Below, in pieces: positions 1 to 9,817 of a stretch of DNA of 64,000 bases. The notes beneath the pieces are model-generated. The model was given only the letters and a program-made list of their open reading frames with translations, had not been told where the DNA came from and searched no databases. The DNA comes from an uncultured Verrucomicrobiales bacterium (GTDB lineage Bacteria > Verrucomicrobiota > Verrucomicrobiia > Verrucomicrobiales > DEV007): positions 1-64,000 of the forward strand of contig CALSSN010000008.1 in NCBI GenBank assembly GCA_943789025.1, given 5' to 3'. How positions within the stretch are numbered: position 1 is the stretch's first letter; each line of letters begins with the position of its first letter. Both the position numbers and the translations under genes were made by a program.

Positions 1-605
1 GGGTGTGTTTGAGGTTTTTTGCCCCTGGCGGGTCTTTTTTTCCTGGTTGTGCCGAGTTTACCTGTTTTGGGGCGCACCTCTTCCTTGGCCCTTCTATGCC
101 GGGGGGCGGCTCAGGCGGCTTTTTGTTTTTCCTCCAGACCGGCTTGCTCAAGCCTTGCCAGCACCCAGAGGTTGTGTGTCAGGACTGCCCACCCTACCAT
201 CATTTGGCGGTGCTTGAAGCCTTTGGCGCGGGGTTTGTCGCCCATGAAGTTTTTGATGATGATGGCGATGCGGGCTTCGGTGCCAGCACGCCGTTTTAGT
301 CCAGCTCCCAGATCGGGTTCTTTTTCCAGGCGGTCTCTGAACTCCGTGACGTTCTTGGGGCAAAGGCCGTTGTAGATGCCTTCCTCGCACAGTTTCTTTT
401 TGTTCGTCGCGCTATCAAGCCCGCGGTCTCCCCAGATTTTTTTCACAGGAAGCCCTTGCTGTTTTGTTAGTCGATTGAGCGCTGGAAGAACGTGTTTGGT
501 ATCGTTGGTTTGTTGCTTTTCGAGCAGGTAGTCAACGATCAGGCCCTGGCTGGATTCTCCCAGCCACAGCTTGTTTCCAAATTCCACCTGGGCGGTGCTT
601 TTACC
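1..605. repeat. Left arm of a 605-bp inverted repeat
   Basis: Positions 1-605 are the reverse complement of 2247-2851 (coordinates sum to 2852). The predicted frames on both arms are identical residue for residue, so divergence is nil or nearly so. The arms are the 3' third of the IS in its full and partial copies. The identity ends sharply inside the transposase codons around GKSTAQVEF. Such long identical inverted arms can support inversion of the 1.6-kb segment between them. Confidence 0.9.
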
Positions 606-1598
606 GCGGGTGATGATGTTGATGTCGGCGTCGTAGAGGCTAAGGATTTTGTCCTCGTTCTTGACCTGTCTTTCTCCAATGATTCTTTCGTGAGCTTGAT
701 CGATGGCCGGCTGGACTTGGCCGAGGATGCTTTCCAACCGATCCTTGAGGAGCTTGATTCGACCTTTGCCCAACTCGGTTTCGCTGCCCCTTTGTTCGAG
801 CAGGGCGAGGTGGCTACGGGCGTGACGGGCAATTCTTTGACTCAAGGCTTTCATTTCCCGCAAGATGCCTTTGCGCTTTTTCCTGCCGTCCTTGATGCGG
901 TTGGTGGCGGTCATTTTCATGACGAGGCTGTTGATGTCGCTGAGGAATTTAAGCGGATCTTGGGGTATCCGGTGTTTGAGGCCCTGGCCGCGGATGATGA
1001 CGGTGGCTTTCATCAGCGTGCGGGTGAGGTCGCGGAGCAGAACCCAGTCGACGGGGAAGTGGATGTCGGCTTTGAGGCAGGTGCTGTCGAAATAGATGTT
1101 TTCAAAGTCGAGCTCTTCTTCGAGATTGAGGTTCAGTGCCTCGGAGTGGTCTGCGTGGGCAAGCATACCGATGAGGCGTTGGTTGATGTATTGGAGTGAT
1201 GATTCACTGAGCCAGTGGGCGAAGCGGTCGCTGCTGCTTTTGGCGTAGGCTTTAATCCCGTCGAGTCTTTCAATGCCGAGGAACCAGCGCAGGATGGTGC
1301 TGTCGGGCAGCAGTTTGCAGAACTCGCGGTGGGGAAGGTTCTTGATAAGGCGGGCGATGTTTCCCCTCAGAGCCATCAGGCATCCCCGGCAGAAGAAGTC
1401 GGCTTGACTGGTCGACAGCTTGTCGAGGTTGATTTTCTTTTCCTGGATCGAGAGCTCGATAAATTCTTGCTCGATGCCCGAGTGGCTGAGGATTTCGTCG
1501 ATTCTTATGAAGAGGTCGCGCTCCTCGCGGTAATCTTTGCAGCCAGTGACTTCAAGTAGGGCTGGACGGAGGCAGGGTTGGAAGGTAATCTGGTTCAT
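111..1598 (-). CDS. DDE transposase, ISNCY/IS1182-like (495 aa)
   Basis: An uninterrupted 495-residue transposase with an RNase-H-type DDE layout. The first aspartate is in FDSTCLKADIHFPVDW around residues 170-185, a later one in WGDRGLD around residue 390, and a glutamate-containing C-terminal helix follows. The central region is rich in Lys/Arg/Glu and probably helical, the usual insertion between catalytic residues in this group. It sits inside an element with 13-bp perfect terminal repeats. The C-terminal 158 residues are repeated exactly in the inverted partial copy at 2265-2741, so the duplication is recent. The family name rests on motif resemblance (the DST...IHFP signature of ISNCY/IS1182-like enzymes); the transposase role itself is secure. 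Confidence 0.85.
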   Translation of the reverse strand: MNQITFQPCLRPALLEVTGCKDYREERDLFIRIDEILSHSGIEQEFIELSIQEKKINLDKLSTSQADFFCRGCLMALRGNIARLIKNLPHREFCKLLPDSTILRWFLGIERLDGIKAYAKSSSDRFAHWLSESSLQYINQRLIGMLAHADHSEALNLNLEEELDFENIYFDSTCLKADIHFPVDWVLLRDLTRTLMKATVIIRGQGLKHRIPQDPLKFLSDINSLVMKMTATNRIKDGRKKRKGILREMKALSQRIARHARSHLALLEQRGSETELGKGRIKLLKDRLESILGQVQPAIDQAHERIIGERQVKNEDKILSLYDADINIITRGKSTAQVEFGNKLWLGESSQGLIVDYLLEKQQTNDTKHVLPALNRLTKQQGLPVKKIWGDRGLDSATNKKKLCEEGIYNGLCPKNVTEFRDRLEKEPDLGAGLKRRAGTEARIAIIIKNFMGDKPRAKGFKHRQMMVGWAVLTHNLWVLARLEQAGLEEKQKAA

Positions 1599-1727
1599 GA
1601 ATGGGCTTTAGTTTTGTTGTGGAAAACAAATTATAAGCACCATTTTTCGAGCATGAGAGGCAAATAAGCCTTTCATGCTCACTTTTTTAACGCCCCCAGC
1701 CTTTGCTGCGTCTTAATCTTGGACGCT

Positions 1728-1740
1728 GGGACAGGCTCTA
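1728..1740. repeat. Terminal inverted repeat of the IS, 5' end
   Basis: GGGACAGGCTCTA reads outward at the upstream end of the full IS copy. On the transposase-coding strand it is TAGAGCCTGTCCC. The matching end is found at 2910-2922 in the partial copy. A perfect 13-bp match at the two opposite ends of one element type is good evidence that these are its termini. Confidence 0.8.
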
Positions 1741-2189
1741 ATATATGCCCGCGTAACCACTCGAGTCCGACCTCCTCGGGAATGCGTTTCATCGCCCGCC
1801 TCACTGTGTCCTCGCTGAGCAGTCTTCTCCATGCCAAGCAGCGGAGGATTGATCGCATCTCCCCGGATGGCGTTGATGTGAGCATAACGCCAGTGCCCGT
1901 TGAGGATACTCAGGAGCACGGTTCCGAGGACATTCTTTGCACCGCTGCCCCGGTTGCCGACATAGTGGAGAGGGCAGTTCTCCATGAGTTTTTGCCAGCG
2001 TCCACCGGCCTGGAGGAACTGGAAAAAGAAAATGAGCTGCCCGTCCTTGGTGGTGGGTGTGTCCTCATCCCATTCGGCAAAAAACCGTCCGCCCGGGGTG
2101 TCCAGAGGCCACGCCTGTGAAGGGGAAATACCCTGTTTTTGTGACTCACCCTGAGGGTGAGCGCGAGAATCAGTAAGGAGCGCACTCAT
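1741..2189 (-). pseudogene. N-terminal fragment of a second transposase, cut by the IS
   Basis: Reading leftward from ATG at 2189, the frame encodes a protein with FFAEWDEDTPTTKDG, then a stretch ending in NCPLHYVGNRGSGAKNVLG, then HWRYAHINAIRGD and LLGMEKT. A frameshift near 1830-1885 moves the continuation (SEDTVRRAMKRIPEEVG) into another frame. These phrases resemble the N-terminal region of a DDE transposase common in Verrucomicrobiota genomes (IS1380-like; family call from memory). The coding sequence stops abruptly at 1740/1741 where the 1.8-kb IS begins, and no catalytic part is present. It is therefore both frameshifted and split by insertion: an older IS was hit by a younger one. Confidence 0.7.
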
Positions 2190-2246
2190 ACCCCTTATTC
2201 TTATAGATTTAGAGCGAGGTGCTCAAGTTTCTATTGCCGCTTTTAG

Positions 2247-2922
2247 GGTAAAAGCACCGCCCAGGTGGAATTTGGAAACAAGCTGTGGCTGGGAGAATCC
2301 AGCCAGGGCCTGATCGTTGACTACCTGCTCGAAAAGCAACAAACCAACGATACCAAACACGTTCTTCCAGCGCTCAATCGACTAACAAAACAGCAAGGGC
2401 TTCCTGTGAAAAAAATCTGGGGAGACCGCGGGCTTGATAGCGCGACGAACAAAAAGAAACTGTGCGAGGAAGGCATCTACAACGGCCTTTGCCCCAAGAA
2501 CGTCACGGAGTTCAGAGACCGCCTGGAAAAAGAACCCGATCTGGGAGCTGGACTAAAACGGCGTGCTGGCACCGAAGCCCGCATCGCCATCATCATCAAA
2601 AACTTCATGGGCGACAAACCCCGCGCCAAAGGCTTCAAGCACCGCCAAATGATGGTAGGGTGGGCAGTCCTGACACACAACCTCTGGGTGCTGGCAAGGC
2701 TTGAGCAAGCCGGTCTGGAGGAAAAACAAAAAGCCGCCTGAGCCGCCCCCCGGCATAGAAGGGCCAAGGAAGAGGTGCGCCCCAAAACAGGTAAACTCGG
2801 CACAACCAGGAAAAAAAGACCCGCCAGGGGCAAAAAACCTCAAACACACCCCAATTCAGCCACTAACGAATTACTCGGTACGCCCCAAAATTTAAAATCA
2901 CCCGATTTTGGGACAGGCTCTA
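2247..2922 (+). mobile_element. Partial copy of the same IS (3' end only), opposite orientation
   Basis: This 676-bp stretch contains the last 158 codons of the IS transposase (2265-2741, frame intact but without a proper start) and the 3' non-coding end, finishing with GGGACAGGCTCTA at 2910-2922. The 5' two thirds are absent. Because its outer end is visible here, it reveals what the full copy's missing right end must look like. The final bases of this copy also supply the stop codon of the neighbouring methyltransferase remnant (2920-2922 on the minus strand). Confidence 0.85.
2265..2741 (+). pseudogene. C-terminal remnant of the ISNCY/IS1182-like transposase
   Basis: Encodes 158 residues identical to residues 338-495 of the transposase at 111-1598, including WGDRGLD. 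The first two thirds, with the first catalytic aspartate, are missing, so it cannot be active. The apparent GTG start is just an internal valine codon of the parent gene. Confidence 0.85.
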
Positions 2923-3673
2923 TATAGCCCGAGCCACAAAACAAGCACCCCAGGTATCGTAATCTAGGGCACGCCCACTCATCCACTCTTCGGTCTGGAT
3001 GAGATCAAAACCAGACTGGTTAAGCAAAGCACGCATTTCAGGAGTGAACACATAACGCATGTGGTGCTCTTCAGAAAATGGCTTGATGACATTGGTAGTC
3101 TTGTCTTTAAGGAAAATAGTGAAATCCACCTGCACCAGGTTCTTCTCGGCATACATGGTAGGCTCGGCAATTCGCGTTAGTTCGGCAGTCTCGTTTTCAA
3201 TGCGCTTAACCCTTACCGCGGACGGTCAGTTAAGACTGCGGGGCCATACCAGGCATCAAAATAAACACCCCCCTTTGTCCAGGTGGTGGCGCGCTGTCTC
3301 AAAAGCCTGAAGGATGTCTTTATTTTGGGAAGATAACTAATCACATGAAATAGGCAGATACACATCGAAATCTCCCTTCCAGCCTGCAGTGCGAACGTCA
3401 CCTTGAGAAAACGTGAGGCCATTCTCGGGCAAAAGATTCTGCACGCTTCAGCATATCCTCACTGAGCTCTACACCGTGTAACAGTAAATCCATCATTCAC
3501 CAAAAGATCTGCATGTTTACCTGTCCCTGAACCAAGCTCCAAAATGGCAACCTGCTTCTGGCGCATGCTTGCGTATCAACTGGGAGACATAGGTAGCCTC
3601 ACCGGGATAATCTTTATCCTGATAAAGCAGATCGTACATTTGTCGCATAATCGGTATCAAAAACTTCAGTCAT
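2920..3673 (-). pseudogene. Class I SAM-dependent methyltransferase, frameshifted
   Basis: Starts at ATG 3673, overlapping the preceding aminotransferase stop as ATGA. Conceptual pieces in shifting frames give RQMYDLLYQDKDYPGEATY, then LELGSGTGKHADLL (the glycine-rich SAM-binding motif I), then a segment with LFHVISY and WYGPAVLTDRP, and finally HHMRYVFTPEMRALLNQSGF and WGACFVARA. Order and spacing match a small sugar- or lipid-modifying methyltransferase of the kind found in O-antigen clusters. At least three frame changes are needed, so it is inactive. The 3' end runs into the terminal bases of the IS copy, whose outermost CTA forms the stop codon. The substrate cannot be inferred. Confidence 0.7.
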
Positions 3674-4791
3674 CGTATTTCTTTTTTAACGGCCTCGGCC
3701 ACTTCGTAAATTTCATCATTGGTTAAAGCTAGCCCGCTGGGCACATAAAAACCGCGTCGCGCAAGCCGCTCGGCCACCGGGCATTTCAATCCTGCATATA
3801 AGCCCATCTTGCGGAAAACAGGCTGCTCATGCATGCACCAGAAAAACGGGCGCGTGCCAATTTGGTGTTTACCAAGCCGTGCATCGCTTCGTCGGCATCA
3901 AAACCGATATCGTCGTTAAGAACCATACCGAATACCCAATAGATGTTTTCTGCATATTCCGTCTTCTGCAATGGTAGCTCGAACCACTCCATGATCGGCT
4001 AGCAAATCATTGTAAAGGTGTCCCGATCTCACGCTTGCGTTTGATGGCCCAATCAATGCGCTCAAACTGAGCAACGCCCAAGCGGCCTGCATATTGGTCA
4101 TCCTTAGGTTGTAGCCCAGCTCATCATGAACAAAACGCGGCCGCTCTTAAAAAATAAATTACGGGCACTCCGGCATCGCTCCGCAAGCTCGTCATCATCA
4201 GTCAGCACCATTCCCCCCTCCCCGTGGTGATATGTTTGTTGGGATAAAAACTAAATGTGCTGACATCTCCGAAGCTACCGCATTTTCTGAGCTTCTCCAT
4301 TTGTCATCTTATATTCCTGCCCAATCACTTCGGCAGCATCCTCAATCACATACAAACCATGCTTTTCAGCCAATGCTAGTATGGGACTCATATCGACGGG
4401 CAGCCCATAGATATGAACTGCCATGATTGCTTTTGTCCGTGGTGTGATTGCAGCCTCAACCGCTCGGCAGTCATATTCCATGTGTCGGCATCACAATCCA
4501 CCACCACTGGGGTTGCCCCAACATGCACCACTGCCTGGGCACAAGATATGATGGTCATCGTCGGGATAATGACCTCGTCACCCAGGCCAATTTGCAGAGC
4601 GATCATGGCTGCATCAAGAGCCGCGGAGCCATTGCATACAGCGATGGCATGTTTGCGCCTGTATACCTCGCAAGGTCAGACTCAAATCGCTCAATAAAGG
4701 GCCCTTCAGAAGAAATCCATCCGGTTTCGATGCATTCTTGAAGATAGGTGGCTTCATTGCCCCCAAGGTGAGGTGTATTTACTGGGATCAT
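3670..4791 (-). pseudogene. DegT/DnrJ/EryC1/StrS sugar aminotransferase, frameshifted (perosamine-synthetase-like)
   Basis: Begins MIPVNTPHLGGNE with IETGWISSEGPFIERFE, the usual opening of PLP-dependent sugar aminotransferases. It then passes through GLGDEVIIPTMTIISCAQAV, AIMAVHIYGLPVDM, VIEDAAEVIGQEY and, near the end, LKCPVAERLARRGFYVPSGL. These come from several reading frames between 4791 and 3670, so the gene is broken by multiple small indels. The region around 4130-4260, where the PLP lysine should be, is especially degraded. It lies directly downstream of a gmd-type gene, which suggests the pair once made GDP-perosamine or a related 4-amino sugar; that pathway assignment is inference. 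Its stop overlaps the methyltransferase start. Confidence 0.75.
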
Positions 4792-4850
4792 GAGTTCTTA
4801 TATTTTACTGAATCAATATACAGCATGAGCATGACTGATTCGCTAATGCC

Positions 4851-5880
<1,030 letters not shown>

Positions 5881-5897
5881 TTAAGTTTTCTGTTAGC

Positions 5898-6303
5898 TTA
5901 CTCACCAAATCGAGTTTTATCATTCTCCCCCGCGTAAGGCCCTTGCTTTACCTCGATCATCTCCGTTGGCTCCAGCATAGTGAAGCCATGGCCACCGCTG
6001 GCGAGTAATACCGTGTCACCCGTTGCCACTTCCCCGTCTTTCAAGATGATTCTGATCTTGATCGTAAAAATCAATCTTCGGACTCGCCCGCTCCTGATAA
6101 ACAAAACCTCCATCGTGTCATCCAGCTCCCGGCGTACCCGGATTATGCACGTGAGGCTGGATCCGATACCCCTCAGGCCGGTTCATATAGGCTAACTGCT
6201 GGGAATAATCATCAGGAGTGACGAATTCAATCCCCTCTTTTTTGAAGGAAGCTCGGATGATGATGGCGAGGGTTTGATCCCCGTGGGTAACATGTTCAAT
6301 CAT
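5898..6303 (-). pseudogene. Cupin-like O-antigen cluster protein, frameshifted
   Basis: Begins MIEHVTHGDQTLAIIIR, continues with QQLAYMNRPEGYRIQPHVHNP (a histidine pair typical of cupin metal sites), changes frame around 6110-6120, then gives EVLFIRSGRVR and LLASGGHGFTMLEPTEMIEVKQGPY. That is the beta-strand, His and Gly pattern of a small single-domain cupin. Similar short proteins occur in polysaccharide clusters, but I do not know a defined reaction for them. One or two frame changes separate the halves. It lies between the glycosyltransferase and gmd remnants. Confidence 0.6.
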
Positions 6304-6325
6304 AGCGAAATTTTCTATTGCCGTT

Positions 6326-7743
6326 TCAATGGTCTGGCTGACGGCATCTTAGCCTGTTATTGCAGGGTTCCTGATGCATCAGGAGAACTGAACCTTGTAA
6401 GAAGGCTGGCTCGCAGCAATCAATGTAGGCCTCCAGTTCCTTGATGACCTCGCACAAGCCGCTGAGCGTAATCATTAGCCGTCCATGAAGACGCCCTGCA
6501 TTTCCCCCTTCTCGATCCGCTTCGCTCCATCCTATCCTCATCAGTCCGCAAGGATTTGACTCCTGCCGACACTAGCTCTTTTACGTCCAAGGGGGTCAAA
6601 CAAGTACGCTGCGTCGCCCATCTGCTCTACCGACCCACTCAACTTGCCAGCTATTACGGGGCACCCTAGCGCGAAGGCCTCCAAGTGGCGGAATGTTGTC
6701 AGGGCCAATCAAGGAGGGGAACACGAGCGCTGCGGCCTGCGCAGTATAGCTCCAGCACCTCTTTCCGCGCTCGAGGAAATCGAAAAAATGCACCTGCTCC
6801 CTCATCTCCCAGTTCTCGTGTCAAGTTTGGCGACATAGCTCCTTGTTCCCTTTGTTCGCACCGCAGAACACCAATATCGTATTCATCCTCCGTGCCCCGC
6901 AATAACGTGTGCTGGCCTTGATGAGCATTGACGTGGTTTTTATGCGGCCAAAAGCTGGCCGGGTAAAAAAGATAGCGGCCTCGACAAGCCTTGTGGCAGA
7001 GTGTATCCTTCCCTGCACGTCTGTTTGCTTCATCGCATAGGCCAAGGGCGTCCTTAGGTGTGGGAAAAGGTAAGCACGCGCATTCTCTCCTTCGGGCACA
7101 TGCGCGTGCAGGCGAACCTGCTCCGACAACACGCTCGTTCCATTGATGATCCGCATCGCCTTTTGAAGTACCCAGAACCTTCGATTTACGGGCAGTTGTT
7201 TCCCATACTTTTGTTATTATTTCTGGGAAGTAGGGATCTTCGTAATGGGCCAGATCCCAATTGATGCACACATAGAGCGATTCCGTGGCAAAAACCTCCC
7301 AGGGCTCTAGAAAGAGAATAAAATCGACTCCTTGGTCCTTGAGTTGCTGTTCAAAGCGTCTGAATGTTTGTTGGCCTCTCATGACCACTGCAGTGCCCCC
7401 CTCGTCCTGAGGCCAAACAACCGTGGTATAAGCCCTCTTAGCCTACCCCTCAGAATTTTGCCAATATCCGCTCAAGATCGCACGTGAAAACACGCGCCTC
7501 AGCATGCCTCGCAACGCTGTGCGGACCTGCAGTCCTCTTGGGGGTCTCAGTATATACGTACGATTGGTGATTTTTTGATACTTGTTCTCAGAGATGCAGA
7601 GTTTTCCCCAACTGAAGAAAAGCAAGTTCCATGTCACTTGGCGATATCCATATCCTCCCAAGCCCTCCAACAGCTCCCGCTTCAGCACAAAGCCGCCGCC
7701 CCTCTTGGGCAGGGTATCATCATGATAATATTCCGACTTTCAT
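6326..7743 (-). pseudogene. Glycosyltransferase (GT4/family 1 type), frameshifted
   Basis: Starts MKVGILS at 7743, followed in another frame by RGGGFVLKRELLEGLGGYGY, resembling the N-terminal nucleotide-binding lobe of GT-B enzymes. Later pieces are TAVVMRGQQTFRRF, LFLEPWEVF, a stretch ending HYEDPYFPEI, FYPASFWPHKNHVNA, NTILVFCGANKGN, and finally ALVFPSLIGPDNIPPL, the acidic E/PPLE-type signature of retaining GT4 transferases, then QVEWVGRADG. The pieces lie on the same strand in the right order but in changing frames. It would transfer a sugar during O-antigen or capsule assembly. The last 150 bases are too decayed to place the end exactly. Confidence 0.65.
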
Positions 7744-7775
7744 TATGGTTATTTTCTCTGCACATTCCCTAATTA

Positions 7776-7844
7776 CTGCTAGGAATTTCCTTTTTCAACC
7801 CGTTCCTCCCGCGGCGTCTGGCGGTCGGGGTTGGAGGGGGTATG
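7776..7844. repeat. Dispersed 70-bp repeat, copy 1
   Basis: Unit starting CTGCTAGGAATTTCC, containing CGTTCCTCCCGCGGCGTCTG in its middle and ending GGAGGGGGTATG. It recurs at 7903-7972, 7974-8043 and 10100-10169, with partial copies at 8430-8448 and 10170-10216. It contains imperfect inverted arms, CAACCCG against CGGGGTTG, so a folded single strand is plausible, as in REP-type elements. Confidence 0.85.
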
Positions 7845-7902
7845 ATGGGCAACCACTACCACCTGGCCCTCTCGACCCCGCGGGGAAACCTGGTGGAGGG
7901 GG

Positions 7903-7972
7903 GCTGCTAGGAATTTCCTTTTTCAACCCGTTCCTCCCGCGGCGTCTGGCGGTCGGGGTTGGAGGGGGTATG
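7903..7972. repeat. Dispersed 70-bp repeat, copy 2
   Basis: Identical or nearly identical to copy 1 and in the same orientation, separated from it by about 58 bp of unique sequence. Directly abuts copy 3. Confidence 0.85.
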
Positions 7973-7973
7973 G

Positions 7974-8043
7974 GCTGCTAGGAATTTCCTTTTTCAACCC
8001 GTTCCTCCCGCGGCGTCTGGCGGTCGGGGTTGGAGGGGGTATG
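7974..8043. repeat. Dispersed 70-bp repeat, copy 3
   Basis: Tandem neighbour of copy 2. Its right edge is the left border of a truncated gene fragment (8044-8430). Confidence 0.85.
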
Positions 8044-8430
8044 GTCTCTCTTCTGGATCTGTAGTTGCAGAAAAGCTTTTGAAATAATCTCTTTCTCTTC
8101 GAGGCATTGAACGATATATATGTGTAAAATTAAATGTAAATGGATTGATTCCAAACGCAGTTTCTCGTTTTTTCTCTTTGAACTCTTTGGCTTTTTCTGA
8201 ATTACCTTCATTTCTGGCAGTTCTTTCTAGTCCTGCATATTTAACATATTTCAGAATGTCAAAATATTCTTCTACCTGGCGGACTTCTTTTACATTGTCT
8301 GGTATTCCTTTTATTCCTGCGGATCTACCAAGGGACAACGCAAAGGGTCTGAAGAAATCAGAAAGTGGTTTTTGCCAAAAGGCCATCTCTTTACCATAGA
8401 GCTGTGTTCTCTCATAGTCTTCAATAGCTG
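8044..8430 (-). pseudogene. Internal fragment of an unrecognised protein between two repeats
   Basis: An open frame reads leftward through the whole interval, with no true start: it opens at the repeat edge (AIEDYERTQLYGKEMAFWQ) and runs into the next repeat near 8043. The protein is charged and helical in appearance, with WQKPLSDFFRPFALSLGRSA, KEVRQVEEYFDILKYVKYAGL, a Lys/Glu-rich middle and IYRSMPRRERDYFKSF. It looks like a piece of a larger protein, but I do not recognise the family. A+T content is higher than in the flanking IS elements. The repeats cut it cleanly on both sides, which suggests rearrangement at the repeats. Confidence 0.45.
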
Positions 8431-8448
8431 CTGCTAGGAATTTCCTTT
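8430..8448. repeat. Partial copy of the 70-bp repeat beside the IS110-type element
   Basis: Holds only the first 19 bases of the repeat (GCTGCTAGGAATTTCCTTT), followed at once by the transposase 3' end. The full repeat starts again on the other side of the element at 10100, consistent with insertion at the repeat. Confidence 0.7.
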
Positions 8449-8452
8449 GCTC

Positions 8453-9817
8453 TTATGAAACTTCCCCCTCCACGGGAGTCAAGGCGAACCCGAGTTGCTC
8501 TGCCTGGCGGCGCAGGAAGCGTTCTTTTCTTGCGCGGGCCTGCTCGGGGTTGCCGATGCGGTCGGGGTCGAAGGGGGTGCGGTGTTTTACCATGGCGTAG
8601 AGGATGCGGGCCAGTTTGTGTGCGGCGGCGGTGACGGCGGCTTTGGTCCCGAGCTTGGCGCGGATGCGGCGGAACCAGTCGCCTAGCGAGGACTTCGACC
8701 GATGGAACGACTGGGCGGCCATGCGAAGGGCGGTGGCGAGACGGTTGCTGACCTTGCGGGTGTGGGCCGCGTGGGTGCGCCCGCCGGTGATGCGGTTGTC
8801 GGGGCACAGGCCCAGCCACGAGGCGAAGTGTTCGGCGGTGGCGAACTTGCCCACGTCGGTGCCTACTTCTGCGAGGAATGCCAGGGATGTCTGGATGCTC
8901 ACGCCTTCGACGGCGGTCAGGTCGACCCCGAACTTGGAGAAGAGGTGCTGACGCATCGGTTGCTCTGGCGGCTTGATGCTCTTTTTGACCGACGGCGGGG
9001 GCGGTCCGTCGCTGCGATCTTCCAGAGAACCCATGTGTTTGTCGATCTGTTGTTCGCACTCGCCCATGAGCTGCTGGTGGAAGCGCCACGCCTTGAGGGA
9101 CTGGCACAGGGTGAAGAGGTGCTCCTCGCGCCAGTCGCCCAGCAGCGCCTTGGCGATCTGGGCCTGGCTCTTCTTGCAGCGGGGGTCGCGGTGGCCGGCG
9201 AGCACCCTGGCGTCGCGCTCGCCCGCCACGATTGCGTCGAGGATCGCGAGGCCGGTGACCCCGGTGATGTCGGTGACGGCGTGGTGCAGCTGCACGTTCA
9301 TCTGATCGAGCGCCTTTTGGACGCGCAGGAGGTGGTCGCAGCTGGTGCGCATGAGGCTCTCGCGGTGGCGCATCAGGGAACGCACCGCGCAGATTGCGGC
9401 GGGCGGCCGGAAGGATGCGTTGAGCAATCCCACGCTGTGCAGGTACTGCAGCCACTGGCAGTCCTGCACGTCACTCTTGCGCCCTGGCACGTTCTTGACA
9501 TGGCGCGCGTTGACCAGGCAGACCTCGAAGCCGCGGCCCTCCAGGATCTGGAAAAGCGGGATCCAGTAGACCCCGGTGGCCTCCATCGCTACGGTGGTGA
9601 TCTCACAGGCTCCGAGCCAATCTGCCAGTGCCTGGAGATCCTCGGTGAGGGTTCCGAAGTGGCGCACCGGCTGCGGGTCGCGATCCGCGGGCACCGCCAC
9701 GTAGTGGACCGTGGCCCCGAGGTCGATGCCGGCGGCGTCGGGGTTCATCTTGGTAGCGGGGGCTGGCGATTTCGACGCGGATTTCTTTTTGCGCTTGCGG
9801 TTGGTCTTTCTGGTCAT
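8453..9817 (-). CDS. IS110 family transposase (DEDD), 454 aa
   Basis: An intact 454-residue recombinase. The N-terminal RuvC-like DEDD fold shows D32 in GIDLG, E79 in AMEATGVYW, and D116 and D119 in KSDVQDCQWL. The C-terminal Transposase_20 half contains VEGVSIQTSLAFLAEVG, a helix-hairpin-helix-like patch, and the segment FASWLGLCPDN with the downstream serine-rich part (AAQSFHRSKSSL) that carries the nucleophilic serine in the family. The N-terminus is very basic (KTNRKRKKK). IS110 enzymes act with an RNA encoded in the element's non-coding end. The frame has no defects, so the element could be active. A 381-residue frame on the opposite strand is only a shadow of this G+C-rich gene. Confidence 0.9.
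   Translation of the reverse strand: MTRKTNRKRKKKSASKSPAPATKMNPDAAGIDLGATVHYVAVPADRDPQPVRHFGTLTEDLQALADWLGACEITTVAMEATGVYWIPLFQILEGRGFEVCLVNARHVKNVPGRKSDVQDCQWLQYLHSVGLLNASFRPPAAICAVRSLMRHRESLMRTSCDHLLRVQKALDQMNVQLHHAVTDITGVTGLAILDAIVAGERDARVLAGHRDPRCKKSQAQIAKALLGDWREEHLFTLCQSLKAWRFHQQLMGECEQQIDKHMGSLEDRSDGPPPPSVKKSIKPPEQPMRQHLFSKFGVDLTAVEGVSIQTSLAFLAEVGTDVGKFATAEHFASWLGLCPDNRITGGRTHAAHTRKVSNRLATALRMAAQSFHRSKSSLGDWFRRIRAKLGTKAAVTAAAHKLARILYAMVKHRTPFDPDRIGNPEQARARKERFLRRQAEQLGFALTPVEGEVS

Larger units (their letters stand above)
1..1740 (-). mobile_element. Insertion sequence, about 1.81 kb, truncated by the window edge
   Basis: The transposase at 111-1598 reads leftward and the element's 5' end lies at 1740, marked by the 13-bp terminal repeat GGGACAGGCTCTA at 1728-1740. 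The same 13 bases end the partial inverted copy at 2910-2922. Because the copies are related by x + y = 2852, the missing right-hand end of this copy would lie about 71 bases left of the window, giving a full length near 1,811 bp. The element interrupts a second transposase gene, whose N-terminal part remains at 1741-2189. The transposase reading frame is intact, so the element may be functional if its outer end is present. Confidence 0.8.

Noticed and set aside
7776..8043. CRISPR array
   Set aside because: Copies are about 70 bp, spacers are irregular or absent, and no cas genes are present. A dispersed repeat fits better.
7776..8430. Integron cassette array with attC sites
   Set aside because: The repeat has inverted arms (CAACCCG/CGGGGTTG) but not the RYYYAAC and GTTRRRY ends in correct form, no complete cassette ORFs lie between copies, and no integrase is seen.
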